Below are positions 1 to 11,859 of a DNA stretch of 64,000 nt, one piece after another. The notes beneath the pieces are model-generated. The model was not told where the DNA came from and ran no database searches. It worked only from the letters and a program-made list of their open reading frames with translations. Source of the DNA: Raffaelea ambrosiae (taxonomy: Eukaryota > Ascomycota > Sordariomycetes > Ophiostomatales > Ophiostomataceae); contig PCDI01000001.1 of assembly GCA_002778195.1 (NCBI GenBank), forward strand, positions 5,839,338 to 5,903,337, read 5' to 3'. Every line of letters begins with the position of its first letter. Position 1 is the first letter of the stretch. The translations under genes and the position numbers were made by a program.

Positions 1-565
1 CCATACAGAGGAGGAAGACTACCGAGGTTTGTTGCCAAGTCCCATCTGGACCTAGCGAGACCAGCCGTGCTGACTCGAAGTAGCAAACGTCGATGACACG
101 GACGTCTCAGACATGTCTGGCATGGGGTCCGATTCCAGTGCCGAAACTGTCGCCTTGGGTGCAACTCGGAACACGAGCATTGCCCACAGAAGCACAGTAT
201 GGGAAGCCCCGGATTCTGATGACGACGGGGGAGCGCCACTCTGAACAGAGCTCATGTGCGGTGAAGTGGCCGGTAGTCCTGCCAGGCGTACGAGCTCGGC
301 CTCTTGCGATGTCTCGTACATGACAAGTCCCACCCCCCCGGCTCTGGGACTGCCCGACATGCCAAAATGTCACATAGTATTACAATGCAATGTGGAACAC
401 CAAAATCATTCAGTATTTCCGTGTACTCGTCCAGGCCCAGCAACTGAAGCGTGGTGCTATATCAACCCTTTGGGAGAGCCACTCGTCTTTCATCGTTCAT
501 ATTTGTAAACTGGACATTGCACCACAAACTCGCAGAGCCAGAGCGTGGCCACTGCGACTGCCACT
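1..565. other. spacer downstream of the NCS1 permease gene
   Basis: This stretch lies 3' of the minus-strand permease gene and runs to the window edge. Short open frames exist on both strands, but they overlap one another, none has recognisable motifs, and none is flanked by convincing splice sites. I see no RNA gene in it. It may contain the permease 3' UTR and part of a neighbouring gene outside the window. Confidence 0.5.
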
Positions 566-2703
566 TCAGGCCTCTTCTGTGGTGATGTTGACAACATGAG
601 TCTTGTCCAGGCCCCTGTTCTCAGCCTCGAACATGGCACTGCTCTCGTACTGCGTGTTGTCCCACTTCTCGCGGGAGATGGACATGGCTTCCCTGGGCGT
701 GATGCTGTTCTTTACATAGCCGTCCAGGCGCGCACACGGGAAAACCTTGTGCAGCAAGACAAACGCCGTCGCACTTGCGCAGAACCCATAGATGAAGTTT
801 ATATAGTATAGCTCGGTGGCCCCATCCGACACATGGACGGAGGTGTTGACGGCGGCGACGAAGCCAGGCATGAGCGGCGCCACTCCAACGGACCACTGGT
901 TGGCACACACAAAAAACAAAGTCAGCGCGAGTCGTTACAAGTATACAACAAGTGGGTGGCGGCCATGGTTATGCCCTACCGCGAGGAGTGCGCGCCAGTT
1001 GACGCCGCAGGTGTACCAGTACGTGCTGGACGAGTTCCCGCGGTACAGGTCGTCGACGTGGATCTTGCGCCGGCTGACGACCAGATAGCTGGCGACCATG
1101 AGGCCGGTCATGGGGCCCAGGAACACCGAGTACGACGAGAGCACCGTCAGGAAGACGGTGGCCGTGTTGACCAGCTTCCAGGGGTTGACCACGGTGCTGA
1201 AGAGGGCCGTCAGGTACGCGCCGCGCCGGATGTTGATGTATCGCGGAAAGGTCGCGGCCAGGTCGAAGCCGCCGCTCAGCGCGTTGCCCGGCACGTTGAC
1301 GCCGATCTGCGAGATAACCAGGGCGAGGCCGCCAAAGAACGCGCCCGCTCGCGTGCGGCCGCTGTGGGGGTGTTGCGTGATGAGCCGGCTGAGGACGGTG
1401 GGTGGGTTCCAGAGGGCCTCGCCGAACCGCTTCTGGGTCGCCGCCGTGACTAGGATGCCGATGATGGAGCATAGGATGGCGTACACGGGGAACGGCCCGG
1501 CTTGGCCGACGACGGCATGGCGCGGGCGGATGGAAAAGCGGGCGTAGTCGTTCTGGTTCAGGATGCCGGCTGCGATCGAGCCCACGGTCGACAGCACGCC
1601 GTAGATCATCAGCCAGGCCACGCTCTCGGGGCCGCCGGTGGCGGGCAGCTCCGTCTCGTTGGTGATGGTGTCGCCAAAGCCGGCGGGGCCCATGGTGGCC
1701 AGCGCCCAGATGAGGAACACGAAAAAGAACACAATGGTGACGGTGCTGGCAAAGTAAAAGAACTTTTGCAGCTTGTGCGGCCGGATCCAGACGACCGGCA
1801 GACTGACCACCGAGAACACAATGTAGGCGACAAACTGCGCCGTGGTCATGCCCGTGTCCGCGGGCATGTGGTTGGGAATGTGGTCCTCGAGATTGGGGTC
1901 CCATGACTGCAGCATAACATAGATGCACTCGCCGCCGATCCATGCCGTGAAGCCGTACCAGACTGGTAGGTTCGAATGTCAGCGGATCCATGAGCCAAGA
2001 GGGAGAGCTGAAGAGAGGACAGAACAGGGTCGGAGGAGAAATCACGACCTACCCAGAGACAGCAAGATGCGGTTCCAAATCACAAACTGGGCACCCCACA
2101 TCCCCCAGACCATGCGATTCACAATCGGGAAGCCAACTAATATGGGGGAAGTTTGTAAGCTAGGCCCCCATGCTCCATTGCGGCGAGGTAGATGGCAAGT
2201 TGTTGCACGTAGGACAAACCATTGTAGTATGCGCCGGGAAGCGAGTTCAGAATGACAAAAAAGGCTGCGAGAAGGTTGCCGATAGTGATGGCTAAACTAG
2301 TTAGTTCTGTGGGTTCCTTCTTTCTTCCGTCCTCTCTCTCTCTCTCTCTCCTCAACTCACAGATTACAGCCTGCCACCACGTGAGACCAAGCGGTATCAG
2401 CGCACTCCCGGTGAGGTAGGTCGAGATGTTGGTGTTGATCAGAAGCCCTGGCGGCCCAGGTCAGCTCAAGCTACGTGATCCGGCCAGAAAACGATACAGG
2501 AACCTACAGAAGTTGTGGAAGGCAACATAACCCCAGGTACGACGCGAGGCCTCAATGGGGCGGATATCGTAGTTCTAGGAAGAGCCATTAGCACGTTGCA
2601 CCGGCGTGTCCGGGGTCTCCGGATCCTGAGGCTCGGACATTACAATCCACTGATTCAGCTCGGTCGTCTGGGGCACCTCGAGCCTCTTGAGCCACGATGC
2701 CAT
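566..2703 (-). CDS. NCS1-family nucleobase/allantoin permease (Fur type)
   Basis: Plasma-membrane H+ symporter of the NCS1 family, Fur branch, which takes up uracil, allantoin, uridine or related compounds. Seven exons: 2703-2644, 2574-2508, 2447-2361, 2291-2220, 2136-2053, 1962-980 and 895-566. Phases join without a gap to give 560 residues, normal for the family. The N-terminal block INYDIRPIEASRRTWG is the conserved NCS1 start region, followed by FHNFWLLINTNIST and by GNLLAAFFVILNSLPGAYY. A cytoplasmic tail with TPREAMSISREKW follows the last membrane segment. A TAG seen if exon 1 is read through lies inside a 69-nt intron (GTAATG...CTAAT...TAG), so the gene is intact. The gene points away from xanthine dehydrogenase 2 kb upstream, which suggests a purine-pathway substrate such as allantoin or uric acid. 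That substrate is inference; the sequence alone does not decide between uracil, allantoin and uridine. Confidence 0.93.
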
Positions 2704-4700
2704 TTTGCGTTGCGATATATGACCAGGAAACTCATCTCTTGGGGCGAACGCGCACCTCTTCCGCGGAAGATGCTCTTGGCAAGTCTGGGGTTATATGTCT
2801 GGATGGCAGACCCACAGACAGAGATAAGAATCGGCAGGCAGAGCATACAGCCATCCGACCACCTTTGCAAGCGGGTACGTCTGTCCAAGCCGGCCCGGCA
2901 ACCCCCCTGCTTATCGGTGGCCGGATCACGTCTATCGTACGTACACAGTCCTGTTTGCGGATCCAGCCCCTTGGTCCATCAGGTGACAGGGGATAACATG
3001 GACATTATTTCGAGTGACTAATCGTTATTATCAGCGACCCAAAGAGTGACGGGATCCGCAAACGGCACATCCTCGGCACTTGCTCTGATGGGTCCCTATC
3101 TAGCGTCATTTTACACTTTCTAATCTTCGAACTGGATCAAATGCCATGGAGATTTCGATTGCAGGCTTACTGGATTCTCTTCTCTTCCATTGGCTGCCCC
3201 CCGTCGACAGCCGTGATGGACACCAAATATAGTCAAATGCAGGTAAGTTGTTTAACAAAGTTTGTGTCAGCAATGAGTTGATTGCATACACTTGGTCTGC
3301 CTACAGTTATAATTCAGTTTGTTGATGTTGGTTTGAACTCCATAGCCAAGGTGAAGGTTGCCAGGCTTCTGGCGCATCGAAACGAAGCACTCGAGCTGAC
3401 AACACAACACGACCCTGAACGACATTGGACGGACACCTCCAAAGACAGACCACAACACATCACAGGGCAAGAAATTCTTTCCAGATTGGCGACAGTGGAC
3501 ATATGCAACATATACAAGCCCCGATTCATGCCCACACGAAAGGCATCGAGGCTTTGTCAGGTGAATGCAAGGCTGACCGAAAAGGCAGGGAACTGTTGAA
3601 AAGCACGAAGCGTATTGCGAAACTCGGCTATTTCAGAAGCCATGGTACTATGGGTCCCCTGACCTGGAAAGATCGCGCGCTTTCCCCATGGAGGTGACCA
3701 CTTCCTTGGGTCGGTCTGGCCACAGTCCGGTTGCGGCAAGTTGTTCATTGGCGTCTTTATGCATCGTCTCGATCTCGTGCCTTGTGACAGCAAAGGAAGA
3801 AAACTACGGCGGGTGAAGTGGTCACAGATTGAGGTACACTGAAAGTAGACAAGTTCGTTGCTGTAAAACAGGAATCAACCCGCAACAGCAAAGAATCCCG
3901 CAGGCAGCTTTGGTCAGCTTTGATTGGCACTGATGGCCTGCTACTGGTGGTGACTCAAACCTGGCTGAACGTGAAGCAAATGCGATGCGATATTTGCTAT
4001 TGACACAGTAGGCTTGCCATCCGCCATGTCCTCCGCCACATACGAGTGCTTGTGGTCTTCTCTCCTCTTGCAGCACTGGCTTTGTAATCTCCAATTCCAG
4101 TAGCCCCCTTCGGTATAGATACGGGCAACGCCGACATAAGTGGGGGATGATAACCGTTGCGACGACCGTTCGTATAATTCAAGCTCCTATTAGCCACAAA
4201 TAAGTGGACCATGGAGTACGACGACACGCTTTTCCTAATAGGAGGAGCCGTTCTCGATGGCTGCATTGATATCAGAAGTGGGATAGACTCACACAACACT
4301 TGGATGCGGACTGCCCGGGACACCAAATCAATGCAAATGACGATGAAATTCCAGTGGAATAAATCAAAGGCCATCATGGCATATCCACGGCGGAAGCGGC
4401 GTATTTATGCATGCCCGTTTGCTTGGAGCGATCGCATGGCCTAGGTCAAGTAGAGAGACATCACAGAGCTCCTGTCGAACGAAGCCGATTCACACAAGGG
4501 TGGGGGACAACCAGTCCATGTGTATCACACCAGCTTAGATGTCAGGCCAGCACCCCATTTCTGCCTGTCAAGAGACCCTCGTCTTGTGATTCTTCCGAGG
4601 CGATTCTCAAATTTGGCAAGGTACAAGCTTGGGGTTTTTATTTTTATTTTTATTTTTTTTGTGCATCTTGGATGTTTGGACGACATACACTCACCCAAAC
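2704..4700. other. divergent intergenic region between permease and xanthine dehydrogenase
   Basis: About 2 kb with only short, uncharacterised frames (none over about 125 codons, no family motifs, no coherent codon bias). It must hold the promoters of both divergent genes. GATA-type motifs cluster near the permease end, and one GATAA lies at 4149-4153 on the xanthine dehydrogenase side. A T-rich stretch at about 4636-4661 sits just upstream of the xanthine dehydrogenase start. I looked for the purine activator palindrome TCGG-N6-CCGA and saw no perfect copy. Confidence 0.5.
2823..2996. promoter_or_regulatory. GATA-factor motif cluster upstream of the NCS1 permease
   Basis: GATAAG at 2823-2828 (plus), CTTATC at 2910-2915 (GATAAG on minus) and GATAA at 2992-2996 lie 120-295 bp upstream of the permease start codon. 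Another TTATC is near 3026. AreA/NIT2-type GATA activators bind HGATAR sites in nitrogen-regulated fungal promoters. Three sites in about 170 bp next to a nitrogen-source permease fits that regulation, but such short motifs also occur by chance. Confidence 0.35.
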
Positions 4701-7700
4701 ATGCCGGCCTCCGACCATAGCGACGAGCCACTCTTTGCGGGCCATGGCGTGGACCTGGATTCTGCGGCCATCCGGTCCGTGTACACGAAACAGGACATCA
4801 ACTTCTTTGTCAACGGAAAGGCCGTCAAGCTGGTGAATCCGGACCCAGACATGGTGTTGCTGGACTGGATCCGGGCGCAGGACAATCTCAAGGGGACCAA
4901 GCTGGGATGTGGCGAAGGCGGCTGCGGTGCATGCACCGTGGTCCTACAGAAGGCAGGCCCAGGCAAGACGGTTCAGCACGTCGCCATCAATGCCTGTCTC
5001 TTCCCGCTGGTGGGCGTGGACGGCAAGAGCCTTTTGACCATTGAAGCGCTAGGAACGGTCGATCGTCCCCATCCCCTGCAGGAACGGATCGCCAAGATGC
5101 AGTGAGTTTTGATATGCCCACCCGGGAACCATGGGGTCATGTGCACCACACACACTCACACATTGTTCTCCTGTTGCTTGCAGCGGCACCCAGTGCGGGT
5201 TTTGCACGCCGGGCATTGTCATGAGCCTGTATGCTCTGGTGCGCAACTCGTACAGAGACGGCAAATTCCACCTGACTCGCTCGGATATCGAGCTGCAGGG
5301 ACACCTCGAAGGCAACCTGTGCCGATGCGTTCGTACAGCACGAGTTCCTCTGTCTCGTGTGTAGGCAGCCAGTACTGACTGGAAATGGATCCAAAAACAG
5401 ACAGGTTACAAGCCCATTCTCGAGGCAGCCAAGACATTTATCACGGAAGACCTGCACGGCCAGCTGTCCGAGCCTGCCGACGATGGCACGCCCCAAGCGG
5501 AATGCGACAGCGGTAGCGGCAGTGCCGAGCTACAGAGCGTCCAGGACGCGACCAAGCAGGGATCATGCGGTCGCCCGGGTGGCTGCTGCCGCGACGGCCC
5601 ATCCTCTTCGTCCTGCTCTTCGTCCGTCACCAGCGGCTCCTCGTTTCGCGCGACGTCGATTGACTCGCCCGTCTCCAGCAAGCTCCTCGATTCGCTCCTG
5701 CCCTATGCACCAGACAGCGAGATCATCTTCCCGCCCTCGCTCTGGAAGTACGAGCCCCGCCCCGTTTGCTACGGCAGCGAGCGCAAAGTGTGGTTCCGGC
5801 CGACGACGGTGCAGCAGTTGTTGCAGCTCAAGGCATCGTGGCCGCAGGCCAAGATTGTCGGCGGTGCCAGCGAGACCCAAATTGAGATCCGCTTCAAGAA
5901 GCTGGACTACCAAATTTGCATCTACGTGTCCGACTTGCAGGAGCTCAACGCCCTGTCTCTGCCCCCGACGGAGGCCGAGCTCCACGAGCTCCGTGAGATC
6001 CGCATTCCCGCCAATGTGCCCCTGTCCCAGGTCGAAGACATGGCTGCGCTTCTCTATGCCAAGCTGGGCAAGCGGGCGATGGCTCTGGAGGCCCTGCGCA
6101 AGCAGCTGCGCTACTTTGCCGGCCGACAGATCCGCAACGTCGCCAGTCTGGCGGGCAATCTGGCCACGGCGAGCCCCATCTCCGACTCGGCACCCGTGCT
6201 TCTGGCTGCGCAGGCACGACTGGTGGTCCAGAGCCTCAAACAAGGCGCCAGCGAGATCGCCCTGTCTTCGTTCTTCCTCGGCTACCGCAGGACCGCTCTG
6301 CCGCCCGACGCCATCATCACGCACATCGTTGTGCCCCTGCCCGAGGAGGGGTGCCGCGAGGTCACCAAGGCGTACAAGCAGGCCAAGCGCAAGGACGACG
6401 ACATTGCCATTGTGACCGCGGGTCTGCGCGTCCGGTTGAGCGACGAGGGTGTGGTGGAATCGTGCAGCTTTGCGCTCGGTGGCATGGCACCGACAACCGT
6501 GCTGGCGGAGAAGACGCAAGACGCCGTGCTGGGCCAGCGCTGGGCCGACAGCAAAACGCTGGAGGCGGCGCTGGATGCGCTCCTGGCCGACTTTGACCTG
6601 CCCTATGGCGTGCCGGGCGGGATGGCGCACTACCGAAAGGTGCTCACGCTCTCCATGTTCTTCCGGTTCTGGCACGAAGTGCTCGCAGACCTCCAGCTGG
6701 CCGACATCAGCGCGGACCTGATCCAGGACATCCACCGCGACATCTCGTCCGGCTACCGGGACCACATTCTGGAAACGAAAAAGTCGGTCGGCAAGGCCAT
6801 CCCCCACCTGTCGGCGCTGAAGCACTGCACGGGCGAGGCCGAGTACCTGGACGACATCCCGCGCCAGCAGAACGAGTTGGTGTGTGCGCTGGTCACGTCG
6901 CGCATGGCGCACGCCGAGTTCGAGGCGGACTGGTCCACGGCCCTGAAGATGCCCGGCGTCGTGGGCTACGTGGACAAGAGCTCTCTGGCCAAGGGCAGCA
7001 ACGTCTGGGGCCCCATCGTCGTGGACGAGCCGCTGTTCGCCGACGGCAAGGTCGAGTCGTTTGGCCAGGTCATCGGCATGGTGTACGCCGAGACGGGCCT
7101 GCAGGCGCGTGCCGCGGCCGACCAGGTGCGCGTCGCGTACAAGCCGCTGCCCGCCATTCTCACCATCGACGAGGCGATCCGGGCCCACAGCTTCTTCAAG
7201 CACGGCAAAGAGCTGCGCAAGGGCGCGGCGGTCGAGGGCGCGGCGGTCGAGGGCGCGAGCGCGATGGACGGGGTGTTTGCCCAGTGCGCGCACGTGTTCG
7301 AAGGCGTGACGCGGCTGGGCGGCCAGGAGCACTTTTACCTGGAGACGAACGCCGCGCTCGCGATCCCGCACAAGGAGGACGGCTCGATGGAGCTGTATGT
7401 CTCGTCGCAGAACCTGGCCGAGAACCAGGTCTTTGTGTCCCAGGTCCTCGGCGTGCCCATGAGCCGCGTCAACATGCGCGTCCGGCGCCTCGGCGGTGGC
7501 TACGGCGGCAAGGAGTCGCGGAGCACGGCCATTGCCTGTCTGGTCGCCGTGGCCGCCAAGAAGGAGCGCCGGCCCATGCGGCTGATGCTCAACCGCGACG
7601 AGGACATGGGCTTCAGCGGCCAGCGCCACCCGATGAAGTGCCGCTGGAAGGTGGGCACCGACGAGAACGGCCTCCTGCAGTGTCTGGATGCCGATCTGTA

Positions 7701-9438
7701 CAACAATGCCGGCTTCACCGTGGACATGAGCGGCGCCGTCATGGACCGTGCCTGCACCCACATTGACAACTGCTACTACATTCCGCACGCGTGGGTCCGC
7801 GGCTTCGTGTGCAAGACCAACACCGTCAGCAACACGGCCTTCCGCGGGTTCGGCGGCCCGCAGGGCATGTACTTTACCGAGTCGTTCATGAGTGCCATTG
7901 CCGAGGGTCTCCGGATCGACGTGGACGAGCTGCGGCTGCGCAATCTGTACAAGGTCGGCCAGCTGACGCCGTTCCTGCAGGAGATCACAGAGGACTTCCA
8001 CATCGCCACCATGCTGCAGCAGCTGTCGGTGCGGTCCGACTATGACCGGCGCAAGGCTGCGGTTGTCGAGTTCAACGCCAAGAGCCGGTTCAAGAAGCGT
8101 GGCATCGTCAAGATCCCCACCAAGTTTGGCCTGAGGTAGGGCGTCAGAACCCCAGAAACAAATCCAAAAAAAAAAAAAAAAAAACGTCACTGACGGATCC
8201 ATAGCTTCGCCACCGCCCTCCATCTGAACCAGGCTGGCGCGTATGTCAAGATCTACGAAGACGGCTCCGTTCTGCTGCATCACGGCGGCACAGAAATGGG
8301 CCAGGGTTTGTACACCAAGATGTGCCAGGTTGCTGCGGAAGCCCTGGGTGTCAGCACGGACATCATTTTCAACAAGGAGTCGCAGACGGACCAGGTGGCC
8401 AATCCCTCGCCGACGGCCGCCTCGTCGGGCACGGACCTGAACGGCATGGCTGTCAAGAATGCGTGCGATCAGCTCAGCGCCCGCCTGGCACCCTACTGGG
8501 ACAAGTTTGGCCGGGACGCGCCGTTTTCCAAGATTGTGCATGCGGCCTACCGTGACCGTGTGAATCTGGCCGCCAACGGCTTCTGGAAGATGCCTCGCGT
8601 GGGCTTCCAGTGGGGCAACTACAAAGACCCTCTGCCCATGTACTACTATTGGACACAGGGAATGTACGTGCATAGGACGGCGCAACGCACACTCGCTGCA
8701 GACGAAAGCAGCTGACAAAGGCTAACGTGTCTAGTGCCATAACCGAGGTTGAGCTGGATGTGTTGACAGGTGACCACACGGTGCTGCAGACAGACATCAT
8801 GATGGTACGCGTGTCTTCGTCTCTTTTTCTTTTTCTTTTTACCCGTTTGTGAAGTTTGATTTTGCTGACTTGCAAAGGACATTGGTCGATCCATCAACCC
8901 GGCTATCGACTATGGTCAGATCGAAGGTGCCTTTGTGCAGGGACAAGGCCTCTTCACCATGGAGGAGTCTCTGTGGACAAGAAATGGAGAACACTTTACC
9001 AGAGGCCCCGGTACTTACAAGGTTCCAGGTAAGATCTTCTGTTTTTTTTGGGGGGTTTTTTTTTGCCTTTTCTGTCTTTGTCGTTTGTCTTTGCTAACCC
9101 TATAAACAGGCTTCTCTGATATACCCCAAGTCTTCAATGTCTCCATGCTGCAGCACGACTCGGACGGCATGCCCATCAGCTGGAAGAACCTGCGATCGAT
9201 CCAAAGCAGCAAAGGCATCGGAGAACCGCCCTTGTTCTTGGGATCATCCGTCTTCTTTGCCCTTCGTGAGGCCGTCCGAGCGGCACGCGAGACGAACAAT
9301 GTCACTGCACCCTTGGTCCTGGATGCTCCAGCGACGGCTGAGAAGATGCGTCTGGCCGTCGGCGATGACCTTCTCAGGCGAGCTGCCGTTTCGCCCAAAG
9401 ATGGAGAGACGAATTTCTTTGTAAGGATCGAATCGTAG
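4701..9438 (+). CDS. hxA: xanthine dehydrogenase (purine hydroxylase I)
   Basis: Molybdo-flavoenzyme that oxidises hypoxanthine to xanthine and xanthine to uric acid with NAD+. Seven exons: 4701-5101, 5184-5328, 5401-8135, 8205-8663, 8735-8804, 8878-9028 and 9110-9438, giving 1429 residues, slightly long for the family. The first [2Fe-2S] site shows Cys70, Cys75 and Cys78 in GCGEGGCGACTV. The second shows HGTQCGFCTPG (Cys138, Cys141) and CRCTGY (Cys180, Cys182). A Ser/Cys-rich linker follows, then the FAD domain (KIVGGASETQIEIRFK). The molybdopterin domain shows GGQEHFYLETNA, LGGGYGGKESR, AFRGFGGPQG and the catalytic glutamate in GIGEPP (Glu1359). ATG 4701 starts just before the conserved N-terminal ferredoxin fold. 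The NCS1 permease lies divergently upstream. Intron 3 carries an A run of about 19. Identification is firm; intron ends are inferred from consensus sites and phase. Confidence 0.97.
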
Positions 9439-9851
9439 GAGTAGCCAAGGAGAGTCTGGGAAAACGGAGACCCAGTATTGTGATCAACCCTGCTTTCGGG
9501 TCGTATGCTTTTGTTTTCTCTGCGAAGACGCCAAGTAACGTTTGTGACAACCGGTAGTGTTTTAGTGTGGTAGAGAAACTATGCTGGCAACCAAGCCAAG
9601 TGCAGTTAAGAAGGGTCGTTCGCCCCATCACGGACTATTGGGTTGGAGGGACGCTGAAATCCTTCTCTATGGAGGCACTGAAAGCCGATCTCAAAGCTAT
9701 GGCTCGACACGGATAATCCCAGCCAATTTAAATTTCTTTATCAATGGTCTAGATGAAGTTGACCGAAATTTTACGGACGAATATATTGGCCTTTGTCGAC
9801 AGCATACATTGACTTCATAATACGATGGTCTGTTTTGTGCATATCCTACAT
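9439..9851. other. convergent spacer, xanthine dehydrogenase / sugar transporter
   Basis: The two flanking genes end toward each other here, so the 413 bp should hold both 3' UTRs and polyadenylation regions. It is relatively AT-rich. I see no open frame with motifs and no RNA gene. Confidence 0.5.
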
Positions 9852-11859
9852 TCATGCTGCAGCAGCCTTGGGCTCGGTTTCCTGCGCAGGCTTGTTGGCA
9901 CCTTCCATGTGCACGACATCCGTTGTCTGGAGGAAGTCATCCAACTCCTTGCGCTGGGCTTCAGAGACATCGTTGACATGGACGGCCACGTCATCGCCAA
10001 AGCGTGCCGAGATTTCTTCCAGAGACAGACGGGCCGTCTCGGGCCAGTACAGGTAGACTATGGGAATGAAGAAAATGCACCAGCACACAATGACCAGGTA
10101 GTACTTCCAGCCCACGTTGTTGATACCAATGGGTGCGGTCTGGAGAAGGATGATGGTCGACGCAAACTGGCCGAAGAGGGAGAAGCCCATGCCGATGGGA
10201 CGAATCTCCGTGGGGAAGATCTCAGACACATATGTGTACATGGTGGTGTCGCAGCATGTCCTAACAGACGGAGTTGTGTTAGCAGTTAAGAGAGAAGGAG
10301 GCACGGGGGGACCAGAGCAACAACCTACCCCTGGAACGTCAGGTATAGGAAGACAAAGAACACGCCGGCTGCGTTGCCAGACTTGTTGCTCGTGCCGGCA
10401 AACTGTGCAATGCAGGCGCAGAGCCCGCTGGTTGTGATCAGGCAGCCGATGAGGCCGGTGATGAACATCCACCGACGAGAATTGACCTTGTCGTGAAGCC
10501 AGGCTCCAAGGGGGTTGTAGATCACGCCTAGAGAGTGGTGTTAGGGTCTTTCTTTCTTTCTTTTTTTCTTCTTTCTTTGTCCTTCTTCTTTGTTGTTTCC
10601 AGTCAAATTCCAAAGAACGCCAACGTACCAGCTGTTGTGAGCCAGAGGGCTGAGAGAAGCAGGGGCATGGAGCCTGTCTGGCCCAGGTTGGTGTACAAAA
10701 TGACCGAGTAGTTGTTCTAAGCATGTCAGCACAAACAGAGTCGCCACAGCCTTTATCAAAACTTCCCTGACTTACAATCACAAGAGGCCCGGCAAACTCG
10801 GCGCCCCATTGGGTCAGAAATCCAATGATCATCCGCTTCCGATAGCTCTTCTTCCTGATGACGGCTTTCCACGGGCCACAGCCCAGCGCCTGCAGCTTGG
10901 CCGCATCCAGCGCAATTTGCATCTTTGCCTGGTACAGCTCCTCGCGCGCGGCCAGATCCTGCGGATCCTCGGGCGACCGCCGCAGCGTCTGCAGCACCTT
11001 CCAGGCCTCTTCGGTGAGGCCCTTTTGGAGCAGCCAGCGGGGGGAGCGCGGGATCCAGAGGGATGTGATCAGCAGAATTAAGGGAGCAAAGCATTGCATG
11101 CAGAGCGGGAAGCGCCAGGCAAACGAGGCGTTGACGTCAGTAGCAAAGTAGCAGGCGTACCCCAGCCAGGAGCTGAGCATGTAGCCAAACACAAGGAAGA
11201 TGGCGTGGTGGCCGACAAGCCAGCCACGTTTGTCCGGGGGCGCGAGCTCGCCCATGTACATGGGACAGACGGTGACGAGGAGGCCGATGCCGAGGCCGGA
11301 GAAGACGCGTCCGACGTGGAACATACTGGGGAGTGGTGCTGGTTAGTAAATGATATCTTTGCTTCTTGCTCTTTCTCAATGCTTTCTCAATGTTCATTCA
11401 AGGCACGTCTGGTGGCCCTTACGCCAGGTTGGCTGCACCTCCTTGGAGGGCACCGCCGAGAAGCGCCAGGGCAGCGCCAATCTGTATGCATCGCTTCCGT
11501 CCCAGAGCTGTGGCTGCCCACATCACAAACAGGCTGCCGACGGCGCCGCCTGCACTATAGAGGCCGTTGGCCGTGGCAATTGCGTTGGTTGTTGTTGTTC
11601 CGTAGCCGGGCTCGCCGTCCTCGGGCAGGTGGAAGAAGCGATACCATCCTGGCTGGCCGATGGTGCTGCCGATGATGGATGAGGAGTAGCCGTAGGTCTG
11701 GGAAGTCGTGAGTTAGAAGGGCTCGGAAATACAGGCAGGGGGGGCTTTCGTACAGGTCTCACTCACCAAAGAGCCAAATGCAACAGCAACTGTCACCAGC
11801 CGGTTGTACAGATTGGTCTTGTGTATGTGCGTGTTCTTGAGCGCGGAATTGGACAACAT
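9852..11859 (-). CDS. MFS sugar-porter family transporter
   Basis: Twelve-helix proton-coupled sugar transporter of the major facilitator sugar porter group. Six exons: 11859-11767, 11697-11423, 11325-10776, 10716-10629, 10527-10329 and 10260-9852, giving 537 residues, the usual length. Signatures include GRVFSGLGIGLL, PMYMGELAPPDKRG, the central-loop motif RSPRWLLQKG, YVSEIFPTEIRPIG and the C-terminal PETARLSLEEI (variant of PETKG). Start ATG 11859 opens a short hydrophilic N-terminus before helix 1. The C-terminus is Ala/Glu-rich. Substrate cannot be read from sequence; hexoses, pentoses, lactose-like disaccharides and quinate are all possible. It is convergent with xanthine dehydrogenase and divergent from the aldehyde dehydrogenase gene. 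Confidence 0.92.

Noticed and set aside
2575..2577. In-frame TAG suggesting a permease pseudogene
   Set aside because: The TAG is a splice acceptor; consensus donor, branch site and conserved flanking residues show an intact gene.
5563..8718. 1051-codon open frame on the minus strand opposite xanthine dehydrogenase
   Set aside because: It is the antisense shadow of a GC-rich exon; the translation is a low-complexity Arg/Ala/His/Leu mixture without motifs, while the plus strand encodes a complete xanthine dehydrogenase.
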